Assembly (NCBI RefSeq): GCF_000255455.1
Contig: NZ_JH621253.1
Location: 1-63,566 of the forward strand
Length of the DNA: 63,566 bases
Reading direction: 5' to 3'
Origin: Aquimarina agarilytica ZC1
GTDB lineage: Bacteria; Bacteroidota; Bacteroidia; Flavobacteriales; Flavobacteriaceae
The notes below the pieces were generated by a model. That model was not told where the DNA came from. It did no database searches and saw only the letters and a program-made list of their open reading frames with translations. Below, one piece after another: positions 18,024 through 26,791 of this stretch; within the stretch, counting starts at the first letter, position 1, and every line of letters begins with the position of its first letter. Position numbers and translations under genes: made by a program.

Positions 18024-19079
18024 ATGAAACATCTAAAAACAGTAGCTTTAATTGCTATTTCATTTCTTTTTTTTCAATGTGAAAAAGAAACAAATCAAGA
18101 GCTTAATGAAGTTCCAGTTGTAGTAAACGAAACAGAATCAGAAACTTTTAACGAAGCGTTTGTAATTCCCGAACCTTCGATTGAGGAGGAAGGGGGTAAT
18201 TTAGGAGCAAAATCGGGTCCTGCAAATAGGAATGTTCCTTATAATAAAATAACGTTTAAAGGTTCTCATAATTCCTATGAACGCAGAGAGTCAATTGCAC
18301 GTCAACTAACCCATTATAAAAAAAATGGAAAAACCAGTTATAATGGTAATTGTATGGGATTGGAATTTGATATTTGGAGACATACAAAACCAATAAGGAA
18401 TGGAAGAGTTGATTCTGGGTTATGGACCGTAAATCATTTTGTAAATACAGGACCAAAACTATCCGTTTATTTAAAGCAATTGCTTGAATGGCATGACAAA
18501 ACACCTAATCATCACCCTATAATGGTAAAATTAGATGTGAAAAGTAAAAATGGTGGCTATCAAAATTTTCATGATCAAATTGATGTTTATCTTAAAAATT
18601 ATTTTAGAGAAAGTTTGATTTATAAGCCAAGAGCGATGTTTAAAAATAACAGAATATCATTGGTTGAAAATATTACTGCATATGGTTGGCCTACGGTAAA
18701 TGCTTTAAAAGGTAAATTTATTTTTGTTTTAACTGGAAATTTTAGTTGGGGAGATCAATATTCTCGCACAAATTTAAGAACTCAGCGATTAGCTTTTAGT
18801 ATGAAAGAAATGCCAGCCGATAGAACAAATGTTTATCCTCCAACAACAGGAAATATAGCCTTTTTTAATTTTCATATTTATGCTAGAAATACAGATAAGT
18901 GGGAAAAGGTAATCCCTAGATTTGCAAATAAAAAGTTGATTACTCGTGTTTATATAGCAAATTCGGATAAGAATTTTAACAATAGTATTGACGCTAAAGT
19001 AAATTGTATTTCAACAGACAAAATAAATAATCATAAATGGGCTGTAGTAAATACAAATGGTAAATTTTTAAGTAGGTAA
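18024..19079 (+). CDS. Lipoprotein with PI-PLC-like phosphodiesterase domain
   Basis: The 351 residues start with a lipoprotein signal (lipobox 'LFFQC', C19) and an acidic linker, then a PLC-like TIM-barrel domain: 'ITFKGSHNSYERR' (H82), 'GNCMGLEFDIWRH', 'VNHF' (H138) and 'HPIMVKLDVKSK'. These fit the Ca2+-dependent phosphatidylinositol-specific phospholipase C-like family, in which the two His residues act in catalysis. It is probably an outer-membrane-anchored or surface phosphodiesterase; substrate (phosphatidylinositol, glycerophosphodiester or other) cannot be told from sequence. Single gene with its own terminator. Confidence 0.82.
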   Translation: MKHLKTVALIAISFLFFQCEKETNQELNEVPVVVNETESETFNEAFVIPEPSIEEEGGNLGAKSGPANRNVPYNKITFKGSHNSYERRESIARQLTHYKKNGKTSYNGNCMGLEFDIWRHTKPIRNGRVDSGLWTVNHFVNTGPKLSVYLKQLLEWHDKTPNHHPIMVKLDVKSKNGGYQNFHDQIDVYLKNYFRESLIYKPRAMFKNNRISLVENITAYGWPTVNALKGKFIFVLTGNFSWGDQYSRTNLRTQRLAFSMKEMPADRTNVYPPTTGNIAFFNFHIYARNTDKWEKVIPRFANKKLITRVYIANSDKNFNNSIDAKVNCISTDKINNHKWAVVNTNGKFLSR

Positions 19080-19102
19080 CTATAAGCTATTTTATCTTAA
19101 CA

Positions 19103-19150
19103 TAAAAGCATCCTTTTACAGTGTTTTTTACTGTTAAAAGGATGCTTTTA
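19103..19150 (+). terminator. Terminator after the PLC-like gene
   Basis: TAAAAGCATCCTTTTACAG (19103-19121) pairs with 19131-19150 with one bulged base, and the stem ends in a T-rich/A-rich flank, giving a strong hairpin about 25 nt after the stop codon. Confidence 0.85.
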
Positions 19151-19356
19151 TTACTTGGTACAGACAATAAATTAAAGGGATAAAATAGGTTTAGTGGGTT
19201 TAAAATTTTATTTAGGTATGAAGTAATTTTGTTCAAATTATTTGAAAAGTCTTTGCTATTTAGTGGATGGGACTTGAATATTTATTCCTAGAGAATGGAT
19301 TTTGATTACTAATTTTTATAAATAAAGGTGTTTTTTTTTAACTATTTATTAGATAG

Positions 19357-19369
19357 TAATACGTAGTTT
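19357..19369 (+). promoter_or_regulatory. Direct repeat TAATACGTAGTTT, distal copy
   Basis: A 13-bp sequence identical to 19479-19491, 122 bp further from the nitrate reductase gene. It contains the palindrome TACGTA. It may be a regulator-binding site for nitrate assimilation (inference). Confidence 0.4.
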
Positions 19370-19466
19370 GATGAATTGATAAAAACACTGTAAATTTTTG
19401 TTAAAATGTCAATGTTCTCAATATTTGTAAGTTATTTTTATCAAAAAAGAAATTCAAAAAGTAAGT

Positions 19467-19493
19467 TTGTTTAAGTATTAATACGTAGTTTTG
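19467..19493 (+). promoter_or_regulatory. Probable promoter of the nitrate reductase operon overlapping the proximal direct repeat
   Basis: TTG (19467-19469), a 16-nt spacer and TAGTTTTG (19486-19493) fit the flavobacterial TTG-N-TAnnTTTG promoter, with the spacer one base short of the usual range. The -7 box overlaps the proximal TAATACGTAGTTT repeat (19479-19491). The rest of the 433-nt gap from 19080 holds the upstream terminator and AT-rich DNA without an ORF. Confidence 0.45.
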
Positions 19494-19512
19494 GGGAAAT
19501 TAAATATTCCCT

Positions 19513-22500
19513 ATGTCGTTAATAACTTCTCATAAAACAACTTGCTCATACTGTGGTGTTGGTTGCGGTATTGTTGCCAGCAAAGATGCTAATGGTGCGA
19601 TAACCGTTGAAGGAGATAAAGATCATCCAGTAAATAAAGGAAAGCTTTGTTCAAAAGGGATGAATTTACATCATGTAGTTCAAGATAAATCAGATCGATT
19701 AGTTGAACCGCAAATGCGTTGGAGTCGTAATCACGATTTACAAGATGTTAGCTGGGATACAGCTTTGGATAGAGCAGCTGCTGTTTTTGGATCAATTATA
19801 AAAAAATATGGACCTAATAGTGTTGGTTTTTATGTTTCGGGCCAATGTTTAACCGAAGAGTATTATTTGTTTAATAAGCTTACTAAAGGTTTTATTGGTA
19901 CAAATAATATAGATACCAATTCTCGTTTATGTATGAGTTCTGCTGTGGTAGGGTACAAACAAGCTCTAGGAGAGGATAGTGTACCTATTGCTTATGCAGA
20001 TATTGAAGAGGCAGACCTATTTATGGTAGCTGGAGCAAATCCAGCTTGGTGTCATCCCATATTGTGGCGTAGAGTAGAAGCACACAAAGAAGCTAATCCA
20101 AATGTTAAATTAATAGTAGTTGATCCTCGTAAAACTCAAACTTGTGATTTAGCGGATTTACATTTGCAACTTTTGCCTGGTACAGATGTTGTTTTGTATA
20201 ATGCGATAGCTAATCGCTTAATTGATCGAAAAAAAATTGATAAATCATTTATAGAGAATCATACAGATAATTTTGAGGCGGTTAAAGAACAGGTAAAACA
20301 AAAAAGTCTTAAAGAAGCTTCAAAAATATGTGGCGTATCCGTTGATGATATAAAGAAAGCAGCTGATATGATTTCAGATGCGAAAGGTTTTATGACACTT
20401 TGGGCTATGGGGTTAAACCAGAGTTCAATTGGGGTGAATAAAAATAATGCACTTTTAAACTTGTCGTTAATGACAGGTCATATAGGGAAACCAGGTTCTG
20501 GTCCTTTCTCATTAACAGGGCAGCCTAATGCAATGGGAGGTCGTGAAGTAGGTGGAATGGCTAATTTATTAGCAGTTCATAAGGATTTAGGTAATGAGCA
20601 GCATCGTAATGAAGTTGCTAATTTTTGGGGTGGTAAACAAATTTCTGGGAAGCCGGGATATACTGCTACCCAAATGTTTGATGCTTTGGAAAGTGGGGAA
20701 TTAAAAGCAATTTGGATTGCTTGTACGAATCCATTAGTAAGTCTTCCTAATTCAAATAAAATAGAGAGAGCTTTAAAAAAGGCAAAGTTTGTTGTTGTTC
20801 AAGAAATTTCGAGCAATGCAGAAACTTTAGAATATGCCGATTTGATTTTACCAGCAGCAGCTTGGGCAGAAAAAGAAGGGACAATGACTAATAGTGAGCG
20901 AAGAATTTCTCACTTAAGTAAAGTTGTTGATGCACCAGGAAATGCATTGCCAGATGTTGAAATTATTTGGCGATTTGCTCAAAAAATGGGGTACGAAAGT
21001 TTTAATTATTCGAGTGCCTCAGAAGTGTATGCGGAGTATGTTCGAATGACAGAAGGAACTTCCATAGATATTTCGGGTTTAAGTTACGAACGTTTACAAG
21101 AAGAAGGTACGTTTCAGTGGCCAGTTCCCGTAGCTGGTCATCCAGGAACCCCTCGTTTATTTACAGATAAAAAATTTTATACAGATAATGGTAGGGCTAA
21201 ATTCATATTACCAGAATTTATTATGCCAACTTCTGAGCAAACAACCGAAGATTTTCCATTAGTATTAACCTCTGGTCGAATTAGAGATCAGTGGCATACA
21301 CGAACCAAAACAGGTAAAGTAAATAGACTGCTTACTCATATTCAGGACCCTTATGTGGAAATGAATCAGGTAGATACATTTATTAGAGGACTTAAAGAAG
21401 GGGATATTGTAAATGTAACTAGTAAGCGCGGGACCACTCAAGTTAAAGTTCAAATTTCAGAAAATATTGGAAAAGGAGTGGTGTTTATGCCTATCCATTG
21501 GGGAAAAGTATTTGGTAATGATTATGCACGTGTAAATAATTTAACAACAAGTATTGTTGACCCAATTTCCAAAGAACCAGATTTTAAATTTTCAGCCGTA
21601 CAAGTCGCTAAGTTTGAAAAGAAAAAACAAAAAATATGTATCATAGGAGCTGGAACTGCAGCATTCCGATTTATACAAACTTACAGAGAGCATAATCAAG
21701 AAGATGAAATTGTGGTTTTCTGTAAAGAACCTTACCCATTTTATAATAGAGTATTGTTGCCAGAATACGTTTCGGAAGAATTAACATGGGAACAATTACA
21801 AAAACTTCGTGAAGGAGAATTAGAGCGTTTTAACATTCAGTTGGAAATGAGTAATCCTGCCGAAGAAATAAATAGAGAAGAACAATACATATTAGATAGT
21901 AAAGGTGTAAAGCATACTTATGATATTGTGTTAATGGCAACTGGTAGTCGTGCTTTTGTACCCAAAGAAGTGCCTATCCATTTACCAGGTCGTTTTACAA
22001 TGCGTGATCGAGGAGATGCCGATAAACTGAAGGATTATTTGGATGATTCTGGATTACCAGTGGAAAACCAACACGTAGTTATTGTTGGAGGTGGGTTATT
22101 AGGTTTAGAATTAGCTGCGGCATTGCGTAAAAAGAATGTAGCAATAACAATTATTCAACGTGGTAACCGATTAATGGAGCGTCAGTTAGACGTTGTAGCA
22201 AGTAGGTTACTGGCAGAAGATGTTAAGGATAAAGGAATTCAAATTTATTTTGATAATGAAGTAGATACCGTGTTTAATGAATCTGACTACCAATTAAGTG
22301 TTGTTTTAAAAACAGGGAAAGAGTTAAATTGTAATGCAGTAGTATATTCAATAGGAACAATCCCAAATATAGAACTGGCGCGTAATGTTGGTTTAACTTG
22401 TAAGCGTGGAATTGTAGTAAATCATTATTTACAAACTTCTGATCCATCAATATTTGCCGTAGGTGAAATTGCTGATTTTAATGGCAGTTTATATGGAATT

Positions 22501-23034
22501 ACTGCTGCGGCTGAACAACAAGCAGATATTGTAGCTAAGTTTTTATTAGGAGATTATTCAGCTATATATAAAGGCTCTGTCTTTATGAATATTCTAAAGT
22601 TCGAAGATTTAGATTTATGTAGTATAGGAACCTTAGATTTCCCTCAAAATGATCCTGCTTATCAAGAAATTATTCTAATGGATGTTTCTAAACGCTTTTA
22701 TAAAAAATGTATCGTTTACAATGATTGGTTGATTGGTGCGATTTTAATGGGTGATAAAAGTGAATTTGCAGAATTTAAGCGCTTAATAGAGGAAAAAATT
22801 GAACTTTCTGAAAAACGAGAAGAATTATTACGTTCAAGTAAGGTTGATGAGCCTATCATAGGGAAATTAGTATGCTCATGTAGTCAAGTAGGAGAGGGGA
22901 ACTTAGAAGCTGCTATAAAAAATGGATGCACAGATTTTGCAAAATTATGTGAGCAAACAGGAGCTGGTTTAGGCTGCGGTAGCTGTAAAAGTGAAGTAAA
23001 ACAAATAATGGAAAATACATTACAACCTGCATAA
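19513..23034 (+). CDS. Assimilatory nitrate reductase fused to an FAD-dependent pyridine-nucleotide oxidoreductase and a BFD-like [2Fe-2S] domain
   Basis: The 1,173-residue protein has three parts. Residues 1-690 are a molybdopterin oxidoreductase of NasA/NapA type: [4Fe-4S] cysteines C11, C14, C18 and C46, and a likely Mo-ligating C140 in 'SRLCMSSAV'. Residues ~705-1110 are an FAD/NAD(P)-binding reductase like the N-terminus of NirB ('ICIIGAGTAAFRF', 'VVIVGGGLLGLELAAAL', 'FAVGEIADF'). Residues ~1115-1165 are a BFD-like [2Fe-2S] domain ('CSCSQVGEGNLEAAI', 'GLGCGSCKSEV'). It should reduce nitrate to nitrite in the cytoplasm, with electrons passing NAD(P)H-FAD-FeS-Mo in one chain. No signal peptide, so assimilatory. 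It is followed after 2 nt by a rubredoxin-domain gene, likely co-transcribed. Nitrite reductase is not in the window. Confidence 0.92.
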   Translation: MSLITSHKTTCSYCGVGCGIVASKDANGAITVEGDKDHPVNKGKLCSKGMNLHHVVQDKSDRLVEPQMRWSRNHDLQDVSWDTALDRAAAVFGSIIKKYGPNSVGFYVSGQCLTEEYYLFNKLTKGFIGTNNIDTNSRLCMSSAVVGYKQALGEDSVPIAYADIEEADLFMVAGANPAWCHPILWRRVEAHKEANPNVKLIVVDPRKTQTCDLADLHLQLLPGTDVVLYNAIANRLIDRKKIDKSFIENHTDNFEAVKEQVKQKSLKEASKICGVSVDDIKKAADMISDAKGFMTLWAMGLNQSSIGVNKNNALLNLSLMTGHIGKPGSGPFSLTGQPNAMGGREVGGMANLLAVHKDLGNEQHRNEVANFWGGKQISGKPGYTATQMFDALESGELKAIWIACTNPLVSLPNSNKIERALKKAKFVVVQEISSNAETLEYADLILPAAAWAEKEGTMTNSERRISHLSKVVDAPGNALPDVEIIWRFAQKMGYESFNYSSASEVYAEYVRMTEGTSIDISGLSYERLQEEGTFQWPVPVAGHPGTPRLFTDKKFYTDNGRAKFILPEFIMPTSEQTTEDFPLVLTSGRIRDQWHTRTKTGKVNRLLTHIQDPYVEMNQVDTFIRGLKEGDIVNVTSKRGTTQVKVQISENIGKGVVFMPIHWGKVFGNDYARVNNLTTSIVDPISKEPDFKFSAVQVAKFEKKKQKICIIGAGTAAFRFIQTYREHNQEDEIVVFCKEPYPFYNRVLLPEYVSEELTWEQLQKLREGELERFNIQLEMSNPAEEINREEQYILDSKGVKHTYDIVLMATGSRAFVPKEVPIHLPGRFTMRDRGDADKLKDYLDDSGLPVENQHVVIVGGGLLGLELAAALRKKNVAITIIQRGNRLMERQLDVVASRLLAEDVKDKGIQIYFDNEVDTVFNESDYQLSVVLKTGKELNCNAVVYSIGTIPNIELARNVGLTCKRGIVVNHYLQTSDPSIFAVGEIADFNGSLYGITAAAEQQADIVAKFLLGDYSAIYKGSVFMNILKFEDLDLCSIGTLDFPQNDPAYQEIILMDVSKRFYKKCIVYNDWLIGAILMGDKSEFAEFKRLIEEKIELSEKREELLRSSKVDEPIIGKLVCSCSQVGEGNLEAAIKNGCTDFAKLCEQTGAGLGCGSCKSEVKQIMENTLQPA

Positions 23035-23036
23035 TT

Positions 23037-24488
23037 ATGGATAAGTACTTACAAAGAATACAGGTTAAGGGAGGAATTATATCACCGGGTGAATTACAAA
23101 AAGTAATTTCAATGGCGGAGTCAATAGGTTTAGATGCATTGCATTTTGGATCACGACAAGATATTTTATTTCCCGATACAAATGATCAGAAAGAGCTAAC
23201 TGCAGATCATGAAAATTTTGACATATCATTATTTTCAAAACCAGAGGAGCAAAATATAATGAGTTCTTATGTGTGTATTGATATATTTCCATCTACAGTT
23301 TGGCTAAGAGGAACTACTTATTTATATATTTTAGAAGAGTTTAGGCATGCGCCTAATTTGAAAATTAATATTGTTGATCCTAAGCAACAAATGGTGCCTT
23401 TGTTTTCGGGAGAGTTAAATTTTATAGCCTCGGAGTACGAAGATTATTGGTTTTTATATACTAAATTACCCGGATTAGATCAAGAATATTACCCAGTATT
23501 AGTATACACTTGGGATATAGCCCATATTACGGAATTAATTGAGGATACTTACAAGACCGTAAATTCTGTTCAAGAGTTGTTTGAAGCATTAAACAAAACG
23601 ACTTCGCTCAATAGTAAAACGATTAAGAAACGACTAAAGGTTGATTTTTTTCCTTTCCCTTATTACGAAGGAATGAATAAAATGAATACCAATCAATATT
23701 GGTTAGGTTTGTATTGGAGAGATAACCGTTACACGATGTCATTTTTAAAGGCTTTATGTGCTTTTTGTGTAGAGTATCGTATCGGTAAAATATGTTTAAC
23801 TCCATGGAAATCTTTTATAGTAAAAGGGATTCAGGCCGATTATAAGCTTCCGTTAGAAAAATTATTAGGTCAATATGGAATTAATGTTAGACATTCGGCT
23901 TTGGAACTTAATTGGCATTTACCAGTTGATGATCAATCAGCGCTTGATTTGAAAAAGAATCTAGTTCTTAATTTTGATCAAAACGATATCAGTACCTATG
24001 GACTAACGTTTGCAATAACTTCAAATCAGGATAGAAATAAGTATTTTACATCGATAGTTATTGAAACAAATCCATTACCAGATATTAATAATTCCGAATT
24101 TGTAGTGCGACCAACATTTAATGTGGTTTATGCTAAAAATTTCAATCCCAATACGCGTAGCTACGTAGTATATGCGCAAGATATTGACAAAATGGATTTG
24201 CCTAATTTGTTAATGGAATTGACTAAAATTTATTTTCAAAATTTAGATAGCGTAAAGCAAGAGGTTGTAAAACCGGGCTCATTAAATTTAGAAGAAGAAA
24301 AAATTGTTTTGGAAGTATACCAATGTAGTAGTTGTTTTACTATTTATGATCCTTCAGTAGGTGATGAAGAAGCAGGTATAGCATCGGGAACATTTTTTGA
24401 AGATCTACCAAGTACTTATTCTTGTTCGGTTTGTGATGCACCAATTAGTGAGTTTGAACCTACCGAAATGGAATTTATAGAAAAGTAG
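23037..24488 (+). CDS. Rubredoxin-domain protein with a nitrite/sulfite reductase-like fold lacking catalytic cysteines
   Basis: The 483 residues end in a rubredoxin domain with CxxC pairs at C430/C433 and C463/C466 ('YQCSSCFTIYDP', 'CSVCDAP'). The N-terminal segment 'LQRIQVKGGIISPGELQKVISMAESIGLDALHFGSRQDILFP' (~5-48) and the middle 'TMSFLKALCAFCVEYRIGKICLTPWKSFIVKGI' (~235-270) look like the two ferredoxin-like half domains of nitrite/sulfite reductases. The C-x5-C ... C-x3-C siroheme/[4Fe-4S] ligands are absent, so it is probably an electron carrier or scaffold rather than a reductase. Position directly after nitrate reductase points to electron delivery in nitrate/nitrite assimilation (inference). 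Rubredoxin is certain; the degenerate reductase fold is a judgement by eye. Confidence 0.8.
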   Translation: MDKYLQRIQVKGGIISPGELQKVISMAESIGLDALHFGSRQDILFPDTNDQKELTADHENFDISLFSKPEEQNIMSSYVCIDIFPSTVWLRGTTYLYILEEFRHAPNLKINIVDPKQQMVPLFSGELNFIASEYEDYWFLYTKLPGLDQEYYPVLVYTWDIAHITELIEDTYKTVNSVQELFEALNKTTSLNSKTIKKRLKVDFFPFPYYEGMNKMNTNQYWLGLYWRDNRYTMSFLKALCAFCVEYRIGKICLTPWKSFIVKGIQADYKLPLEKLLGQYGINVRHSALELNWHLPVDDQSALDLKKNLVLNFDQNDISTYGLTFAITSNQDRNKYFTSIVIETNPLPDINNSEFVVRPTFNVVYAKNFNPNTRSYVVYAQDIDKMDLPNLLMELTKIYFQNLDSVKQEVVKPGSLNLEEEKIVLEVYQCSSCFTIYDPSVGDEEAGIASGTFFEDLPSTYSCSVCDAPISEFEPTEMEFIEK

Positions 24489-24514
24489 TTAAAACTAATT
24501 TAATTATAAAGTCA

Positions 24515-24553
24515 CAAAAAGAGGCTGTCTAAAAATTAGACAACCTCTTTTTT
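24515..24553. terminator. Bidirectional terminator between the rubredoxin-domain gene and the repeat lipoprotein
   Basis: GAGGCTGTCT (24521-24530) pairs with AGACAACCTC (24538-24547) with one mismatch; an A-run precedes and a T-run follows, serving both convergent genes. Confidence 0.85.
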
Positions 24554-24591
24554 GATTGATTAAATAAAAAACGGTGGTTACTATTGTATTA

Positions 24592-25284
24592 TTAATTGTA
24601 ACATTCGTTAAAAAGTTGATGAAGCTCTTTTCCGTTATTAACAACTATTGGCGTATTTTTTGAAATAATTTTCATAGGAAATACTGGAGTAAAAAATTCA
24701 GGTTCTTGTAAGCTTTTTATTAAAGCTACTCCTTCATTGTTGTTGTTAATTAATTTTGTATTTCCATTAGGTAAATTTACTTCCATTGGAAATATTATTT
24801 TAAAGCAATTGGTTTGGCAATCTTTGCATTCTTCTTTAGTTTCCTTTTTTAAAGAACAATTTTTAAGCATTGATTTAAAGTCCTCCTCAGATTTTAATAC
24901 TTTTTCAGTGCCATCTTTTAAAGTGATGTTTTTTGGATATAATTGACTGTAAGATTTTACGTCGTTACCAAATAGGATGCTACTAAGTTCATCATCATTC
25001 GTAACTTCAACATTTTTCTGACCATTATTGATACTTAAAGTAGCAGGGTATTCAAAAATGAAGCAATCATCATTTTGATTAAATAGGTTTAATAGATTGT
25101 AGTTGTCATCATTTTTTGATGCTAAATCTGTATAATTGGCAAAGCCCTTTTTTATTCCTTTTGAAGTTTCTAAATTAAGAGCTGAAGCTTCTTGCTGTGT
25201 GTCATTATTGGTGTCATCTTTTTCACATGAAAACACAAGAATTGATGCTAGTAAGGCTACTGCTATTTGACAGATACGTTTCAT
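24592..25284 (-). CDS. Putative lipoprotein with four degenerate tandem repeats
   Basis: The 230 residues begin MKRICQIAVALLASILVFSC with lipobox 'LVFSC' and an acidic Asn/Asp linker. Four repeats of about 40-48 residues follow, each with a (Y/F)P motif, a short beta-like segment, a Gly or Asn turn, and a final helix 'xELxxLL': starts near 'CFIFEYPATL', 'YSQLYPKNITL', 'CFKIIFPMEV' and 'FFTPVFPMKI'. No known enzyme motif. The longer ORF to 25335 would bury the signal peptide, so the ATG at 25284 is used. I do not recognise a named family; a cell-envelope lipoprotein is what the sequence supports. Confidence 0.75.
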   Translation of the reverse strand: MKRICQIAVALLASILVFSCEKDDTNNDTQQEASALNLETSKGIKKGFANYTDLASKNDDNYNLLNLFNQNDDCFIFEYPATLSINNGQKNVEVTNDDELSSILFGNDVKSYSQLYPKNITLKDGTEKVLKSEEDFKSMLKNCSLKKETKEECKDCQTNCFKIIFPMEVNLPNGNTKLINNNNEGVALIKSLQEPEFFTPVFPMKIISKNTPIVVNNGKELHQLFNECYN

Positions 25285-25419
25285 AATTTTTTTCTTTTTT
25301 AAGTAATTATTATTGTTGTATGTAAAACAACACATAGATTAAATACCCTAAAAAATTTATAAATTAATTTTAACGATTAGATTACTGTGCTTTTATCGTT
25401 TTTTAATTAATGGGCAGTT

Positions 25420-26550
25420 TTATTTAGCTACCAATACTCCTTTTTTATTATGCACTTTTATTTTGTAATGATCTTCTAAATATTCAAAATTATTACTATC
25501 CAATTTTTCTTCTTGAACATCCATCCAGTCAGGGGTTACATTTGCATTGTCAAATTTTGCATCAAGTATAGTGGTATTTTTAAAATTTACTTGTATTAGA
25601 TCAGCCCCTGAAAAATTAACATTAGATAAATTAGCATTTTCAAAATCAACAATTTTTAAGGTGGCTCCTTTAAAATTAGCTTTGCTTAAGTCGGATCCAA
25701 CAAAGCTTGATTCAATAATATCTGTACGCGAAAAATTGGTGTTTTTCAGACTAGTATTATTAAGTTCACTTTTATGAATATAAGATTTCATAAAGTTGGA
25801 ACCATTCATTTTTGCAAAATTGAGATGTAGGTTTTTTAAATTGATATCAGTAATACTAGCATTTGTAAGTTCGGCATATTCAAAATTGAGTAATGACGAC
25901 AGAGTTTGTTTGGTATTTTGATCGATCATTTTATCTAAATCAATATTGCTTTCTAACATTGACATTAACAAATAACCTCTTTCGGGGCTAACGGGTTTGG
26001 TGATTAATGTGTCTTTATCTAAATACCTGTAAGGTTTTAAAATTTTACTCATTGCAATAATTCGGGTGCTATTGGCTTTTGATATTTTACCGCTATTTCG
26101 ATATCCATCAGTAGTTACATCTTTAATCATTTGATCTAAAACAAAAAGCATAGAACTACGTCGATCTGCTTCTTGTAAGTTGGTTTGTTGTCCTAAACGT
26201 TCATTTTGACCTGTAATTAATTCGTTTTGATTTCGTAAATAATATACTTGAATGAGTAAAAATAGCGTAGGTAAAAAAGAAGTTAGTATTAAAAATACTC
26301 CAATTCGGGTAACACGCATGAATAGGGCAGAAAGTAAATCTGAAACCGTATCTTTTGAAACACTTCTTTTTTCTTCAAGTTCTGTAAAAAAATTACTAAT
26401 TGCATTTTTTAAATTAACACCTAAAAAACTAGCTGAAATTTTTTTGGTGAGTTTAGCACGTTTAGCCCATTTTTCTTTTTTTTGAGTATCTCGTTTATTG
26501 AGTTCAGCTTTTAAGCGTTTATTTTCTTCTTCTAAATTAGTGTAATCCAT
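25420..26550 (-). CDS. Membrane-anchored pentapeptide repeat protein
   Basis: A 376-residue protein starting 'MDYTNLEEENKRLKAELNKRD', an N-terminal coiled coil, then an amphipathic linker, one transmembrane helix (about residues 82-106, 'IGVFLILTSFLPTLFLLIQVYYL'), a helical region, and a C-terminal pentapeptide repeat domain (about 215-350; A(D/N)LxN/xxF-type units such as 'SDLSKANFKGATLKIVDFENANLSNVNFSGADL') forming a right-handed beta-helix. The domain may face cytoplasm or periplasm; topology is not resolved. Pentapeptide domains serve as protein-interaction scaffolds; the function here is unknown. An upstream ATG at 26613 adds 21 residues without family support, so 26550 is preferred. Confidence 0.8.
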   Translation of the reverse strand: MDYTNLEEENKRLKAELNKRDTQKKEKWAKRAKLTKKISASFLGVNLKNAISNFFTELEEKRSVSKDTVSDLLSALFMRVTRIGVFLILTSFLPTLFLLIQVYYLRNQNELITGQNERLGQQTNLQEADRRSSMLFVLDQMIKDVTTDGYRNSGKISKANSTRIIAMSKILKPYRYLDKDTLITKPVSPERGYLLMSMLESNIDLDKMIDQNTKQTLSSLLNFEYAELTNASITDINLKNLHLNFAKMNGSNFMKSYIHKSELNNTSLKNTNFSRTDIIESSFVGSDLSKANFKGATLKIVDFENANLSNVNFSGADLIQVNFKNTTILDAKFDNANVTPDWMDVQEEKLDSNNFEYLEDHYKIKVHNKKGVLVAK

Positions 26551-26791
26551 AAGTTGTTGGGGTTTATGGTAAAATACTAAAAACTGATAGTTTAAAAAAT
26601 ATTTATGAGTCATAAATAACGAACATTTTAATTTAATAAAAGGATATGATATGAAATTACAAGTATTGAAAAGTGAAAAACTACTATCTTCGTAATACCT
26701 AAACTTAAGTTTACATTTATTTTATTAAAGTGATAAATTTTATGAAAAATAAAAGATTCATAAGAATAGCTAAGGAATTGTAATATTTGAT

